A stretch of 44,498 bases of DNA, from the NCBI GenBank assembly GCA_017445585.1, contig JAFSTX010000013.1, forward strand, positions 1 through 44,498, written 5' to 3'. A program made the position numbers and the translations under genes. The notes beneath the pieces were generated by a model. It was not told the origin of the DNA. It saw only the letters and a list, made by a program, of their open reading frames with translations, and ran no database searches. Positions within the stretch are counted from its first letter, which is position 1, and every line of letters starts with the position of its first letter. Positions 41,115-44,498 of the stretch are shown piece after piece. Origin of the DNA: Lachnospiraceae bacterium. GTDB taxonomy: Bacteria; Bacillota; Clostridia; Lachnospirales; Lachnospiraceae.

Positions 41115-41152
41115 TGATTCCGGAACGGGGACAAGCCCCTATTCCGGAATCA
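41115..41152. terminator. Long hairpin between the two giant surface genes
   Basis: TGATTCCGGAA and TTCCGGAATCA form a perfect 11-bp outer stem, with GGGG/CCCC inside. On the minus strand it is followed by TTGTATAAATG and on the plus strand by CTGTCTTGTC, so neither side has a full U-tract. It lies 45 bases after the stop of the upstream gene and may be a terminator or mRNA-end stabiliser. Confidence 0.55.
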
Positions 41153-41197
41153 CTGTCTTGTCTAAGCTGTTGCTTTGAAGCTGCTCTCAGCCGAATG

Positions 41198-44100
41198 TCA
41201 ACTGAGTGCGGCTGCAGCAGTGCCGTAATTGTAGATAGCCTTCACGAGTTCGGCCAGAGTGTGATCATTCGTGGCTGAGAAAGGCGTAGCGTCAGCGATC
41301 TTGCTGTGGCAGTAGGAGTTCACGCTGTAGGTCACGGTGTGGACTGCCTTGCCGCCGTTTTCGATACTGATGGTGAATACGCTGTCGTAGAAAGCGGGTG
41401 AGATAGCTCCGATGGTGACCATGCCGTCTTCGACGGTAAAGTCAGTGCCCTCGGTCAGCGCGACCGTATCAGCTCCGGCATCCTTGCGGGTGATGACGAC
41501 GGTGCTCTCCGCCTGCTTTACGATCCTGACCTTGAGGCTGATGAGTTCACCGATGCTGAGTCTGACGCCGATGACCGCATCCTTTGTGATATCGGAAGCG
41601 GGCAGCACAAGCTTCTTGTCCGTGGTAAGCCCTTCCTCCGTATCGGTGCGGGCAGCCTGAACCCAGACCGGATACTCGCCTACGGCAGTGCCGGCATTGT
41701 CATATTCCTCGGCTGCTGCGTACTGCTGGAGCAGATCCGCGTAGACGATCATATTGGCCATAAAGGTCTTCTGATCGGCAGTGGTGGTGTCAAGCTCTGC
41801 AGCCGCATTCAGATAATCAAGGACCGAATAGGTCGTGGTGGCAATCCTGTTGCCTCCGGCCCACAGATCGAGCGTGATCTCATCGGCGATATGATTGGCC
41901 TTGACGGGGATGGCGAACTCGAGAAGTCCGGTCTCCTCATTAACGGCGCCCGGCACGGTGACCGCCTCGCCGGAAGCGTCGGTGTACTTGAATTCAGCGT
42001 TCTCCTCACCTATGAGGTTAGTCCTGGCTGTAAGGTTAAGAGTGATGATACCGGTCACCGAAGCAGACAGATCTTCAAAAGTACCGGCCGAGAAGCACTG
42101 ATATACGATGCCGTCGGTCGTAAGCACGCCGTCGATATAGACGAAGCCCTGGCTGCAGATCGGAGCAGTATGTCCGCCGAAGCCCTCTCCGGTGGAGGCG
42201 CAGTTCGTGATCACGGTACCGTTAAGCTTTGCGATGCCGGAGGCAGTCTGCGTCCTGACGCCGTTCTCATCGGTGGAGTTGTTGCTCAGTACGAAGATCG
42301 CGGCACCGTTCTTGGCGCTGCAGCCGTCGAAAGAGCTGTCCGCATCCAGGGTCGCAGTGCAGGAGCCGGCCACATAGAGGGCTCCGCCGTCACCGGTAGC
42401 TGCACAGTCCTTGAAATCGACGTTCTTAAGATCGGCGGTGGTAATGATACCGCTGTTTCTCTCGATTATTACTGCTCCGCCGTGGCTTCCTGCCGTGGCG
42501 CCGTCGATACTTACATTTTCCATGGTCAGCTGAGTGGCTCTCGCATAGATGCAGCCTGCGTTGTCGCCTGCGCTGACAGTGTCAAAGGTCGAATCCTTGA
42601 TGGTAATGGCAGCCTTCGTGGCGTAGATCACGCCGCCGCTGCCGTCCGAGTGGATATCGGTAAAGGAGCAGTCGGTGATATTCACAGTCGCGGTCTCCTC
42701 GAGGTACAGAGCGCCGCTGCGCTTTGTCGTCCCGTTCGTACCGGCAGTGAAGCCGATTATATCGAGATTCTCGAAATTGACGGTCGCGCCGCCTCTGATC
42801 CTGGCAAACGAGCCGTTGCCCGCGGTGTATGTCTTGCCGTTCGCGTCGATCGTACCGTTCTTGATGGTTACGGTGTACTCGCCGTTAAATGTATAAGGTC
42901 TGGTTCCGATATTCCTGGTAAGTTTGAAGCCGCCCAGATCCAGCGTGAAGCTGCGGCCTGCCGAAGTGCCGTCAAAGGTGATGTTCTGAGTGCCGTCCAG
43001 GGTATCCTCAAGCAGCGTCACGACCACGGCGGCATTTTCCGTATCCACGGCGCCTGCTGCCGCGATGGCATCGGCGTAATTGGAATACAGTACCGGCTCG
43101 TCATCGTTGATTTTTACGGAAGCGGCATACTGAATCACAGTCTTTTCCTGCACGGTGAACAGTCCTGTCTCGGGAGTGTCGGCGACGGCTTCATACCTGC
43201 CGGCATCCTGGATGTAATCCGAAGGATCCATGCTGTACACGCCGCCCTTTACATTTACGCGGGGATTAGGTCCGCCTGCGGTAAGCGGATTTGAAACCTC
43301 GGTGTAATTACCGGTATACCTGCCGGACTCGATCGTAATGGCAGTATTCGTATTGGAATATATCAGAGTCTTTGTCGTGTAAACGGACTGGAAATCCACT
43401 CCGCCGCCTCCGATACTGTCGCGGACAGTCATGGTTGCATATGCTCTGACATTGATAAAGCCTCTGGAATTACCGGTATACGTGAGTGTATGGCCGTTAA
43501 AATCAAGGGTGAAATACACCATATCGGCGGTCCTGCCGCTCATGGTGTTGATCCTGGCGGAAAGCTCGAAATCCTTGAGGATCGTAATATCCGTATCTTC
43601 GGCAGCAGCTTCAACCATAGCGGCAAGCTCCGCGGCCGAGTGCGCATACGTCGTTTCTTCACCAGTCGTAAGCGAGGCAAGCCTCTCAGCCTCGGTATAG
43701 TTCGTATAGAAATTGACTGCGCCGTCAGCGGTTACCGTATAAGTCCCTCCGGCCTGATACTCTATCTCTCCGCCTTCGGTAAGCGAGTACCCGTCAAAGG
43801 TAAAGAACTCGCCCCGGTCGGGAGCTGCGGGCAGGGTAAAAGTACTTCCCTCCGCGTAACTTCCGGAGAGATCGGCGACCTCGACACCGTCGATACTCAC
43901 GGTGATCTCGTGAATGGCCGCTGCCGATACCCATGCATAGAGCGTTGTGTCCTTGCTGAACTCGACCTCAGCGCCGGCAGCGGGTGCCTCGTTCTTGAAT
44001 TCATCATCAAAGAACCATCCGCCGAAGGTCCCCGAAGCGGGAGTATAGCCAGGGATCGTAACCTTCTGGCCGTGTTCCTTTACAGCAGCCTCTGCCGCGT

Positions 44101-44498
44101 CGGTTCCGTCGGACAGCTTGTAGGATACCGTATAGGATCCGGATGTGGCTATGCCGTAGGGAGCGCCTGAGTCAGGAGTATCCGCGCACTCCCCGAGGGC
44201 TATCCTGCCCTCTCCGAGAACGGTGACTCCCTCCTGCGGCTGCTGCACCGCAAAGAATCCGCCGTTGACAGTAAAACTGCAATCGCTGTCTTTGATCATA
44301 TTGCCAAGGAAAACGCCTCCGTTGATCACAACGTCGGTGCCGGAGCGAAGAACGCCATCAAAGGTTCCGCCGTTGATGGTCGCGGTTCCTCTGAGATAGT
44401 TGTAGTAGTTGTTGTTCGTCGTAGTAGATCCGCTGAACGTTCCGCCGTTGATAACAACAGTGCTGCCTACGGGGCAGTAGATATTGCCGCCGGAAGGA
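41198..44498 (-). CDS. Giant secreted beta-helix/InlB-repeat protein, N-terminus outside the window
   Basis: An open frame enters at the right edge and runs to a stop at 41198, 1099 visible residues with no start in view. It opens with turns of the form VINGGTF/TINGGTF, then an InlB-type repeat (YKLSDGTDAAEA ... FGGWFFDDEF ... TTLYAWV) and another (FTFDGYSLTEGG). Two beta-helix blocks with Pmp-like repeats follow (GGVIYATKAAITIKDSTFD, GGALYVAGSCTATLD). The last 210 residues are the C-terminal module shared with the protein at 15511: YSVLDYLNAA, QKTFMANMIVYADLLQQYA, TYSVNSYCHSK, AIYNYGTAAAALS. No sortase signal. Probable exported adhesin; upstream of, and parallel to, the 1922-residue gene. 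Confidence 0.88.
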   Translation of the reverse strand, partial: PSGGNIYCPVGSTVVINGGTFSGSTTTNNNYYNYLRGTATINGGTFDGVLRSGTDVVINGGVFLGNMIKDSDCSFTVNGGFFAVQQPQEGVTVLGEGRIALGECADTPDSGAPYGIATSGSYTVSYKLSDGTDAAEAAVKEHGQKVTIPGYTPASGTFGGWFFDDEFKNEAPAAGAEVEFSKDTTLYAWVSAAAIHEITVSIDGVEVADLSGSYAEGSTFTLPAAPDRGEFFTFDGYSLTEGGEIEYQAGGTYTVTADGAVNFYTNYTEAERLASLTTGEETTYAHSAAELAAMVEAAAEDTDITILKDFELSARINTMSGRTADMVYFTLDFNGHTLTYTGNSRGFINVRAYATMTVRDSIGGGGVDFQSVYTTKTLIYSNTNTAITIESGRYTGNYTEVSNPLTAGGPNPRVNVKGGVYSMDPSDYIQDAGRYEAVADTPETGLFTVQEKTVIQYAASVKINDDEPVLYSNYADAIAAAGAVDTENAAVVVTLLEDTLDGTQNITFDGTSAGRSFTLDLGGFKLTRNIGTRPYTFNGEYTVTIKNGTIDANGKTYTAGNGSFARIRGGATVNFENLDIIGFTAGTNGTTKRSGALYLEETATVNITDCSFTDIHSDGSGGVIYATKAAITIKDSTFDTVSAGDNAGCIYARATQLTMENVSIDGATAGSHGGAVIIERNSGIITTADLKNVDFKDCAATGDGGALYVAGSCTATLDADSSFDGCSAKNGAAIFVLSNNSTDENGVRTQTASGIAKLNGTVITNCASTGEGFGGHTAPICSQGFVYIDGVLTTDGIVYQCFSAGTFEDLSASVTGIITLNLTARTNLIGEENAEFKYTDASGEAVTVPGAVNEETGLLEFAIPVKANHIADEITLDLWAGGNRIATTTYSVLDYLNAAAELDTTTADQKTFMANMIVYADLLQQYAAAEEYDNAGTAVGEYPVWVQAARTDTEEGLTTDKKLVLPASDITKDAVIGVRLSIGELISLKVRIVKQAESTVVITRKDAGADTVALTEGTDFTVEDGMVTIGAISPAFYDSVFTISIENGGKAVHTVTYSVNSYCHSKIADATPFSATNDHTLAELVKAIYNYGTAAAALS

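Noticed and set aside
41891-43294. 467-aa plus-strand frame
   Set aside because: Antisense shadow of the beta-helix protein; its length follows from the GC-rich repeats.

Overview
The window looks like the chromosome of a Gram-positive anaerobe of the Clostridia, most likely a Lachnospiraceae- or Oscillospiraceae-type gut or rumen bacterium. The reasons are the GGAGG ribosome binding sites, sigma-A type promoters, a type 3 (no editing insertion) ProRS, HemZ, PyrR, a c-di-GMP-I riboswitch, a DUF6472-like small protein and very large secreted beta-helix proteins without an outer membrane context. This placement is inferred from gene content only.

Layout. (1) 1-2.3 kb: the 5' part of a secreted InlB-repeat protein on the minus strand, behind a c-di-GMP-I riboswitch with a terminator; a 10-C tract lies next to its promoter. 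(2) 2.4-6.5 kb, plus strand: an E2-like acyltransferase-fold protein lacking the catalytic His, a 57-aa Cys/acidic protein, CCA-adding enzyme and 4-alpha-glucanotransferase. (3) 6.5-9.1 kb, minus: an HTH regulator that overlaps malQ tail to tail, then proS. (4) 9.4-21.5 kb: a glycan locus. On the minus strand are a secreted Pmp-like beta-helix protein, two roughly 40-aa peptides with a common C-terminal motif, a terminator, a GH5-like hydrolase, a GLUG plus NlpC/P60-like protein, a GH13 glucosidase and an enolase-superfamily dehydratase. Divergent on the plus strand are a periplasmic-binding-protein-like/LuxR regulator and a GH36 alpha-galactosidase. No sugar transporter is visible.

(5) 21.5-25.9 kb, minus: a membrane LuxR regulator, a lipoprotein, a 168-aa conserved unknown, then a compact unit of promoter, structured RNA with a 12-bp closing stem and U-tract, followed directly by a stand-alone reverse transcriptase. 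(6) 26.1-28.2 kb, plus: two overlapping genes for membrane-anchored TIR proteins, the second with an extracytoplasmic leucine-rich repeat. (7) 28.2-35.3 kb: a membrane diguanylate cyclase, tyrS, divergent pyrR, hemZ, uraA with a PyrR-type attenuator, and an MBL-fold hydrolase. (8) 35.3-44.5 kb, minus: two giant secreted beta-helix proteins, the right-hand one cut by the window edge.

The parts that look least described are the RT with its adjacent structured RNA, the TIR-TM-LRR pair, and an NlpC/P60-like module shared between a cytoplasmic GLUG protein of the glycan operon and a 1922-residue exported surface protein. The c-di-GMP riboswitch and the diguanylate cyclase suggest that surface-protein expression in this organism answers to c-di-GMP. 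All functional statements rest on reading motifs by eye; no database search was run.
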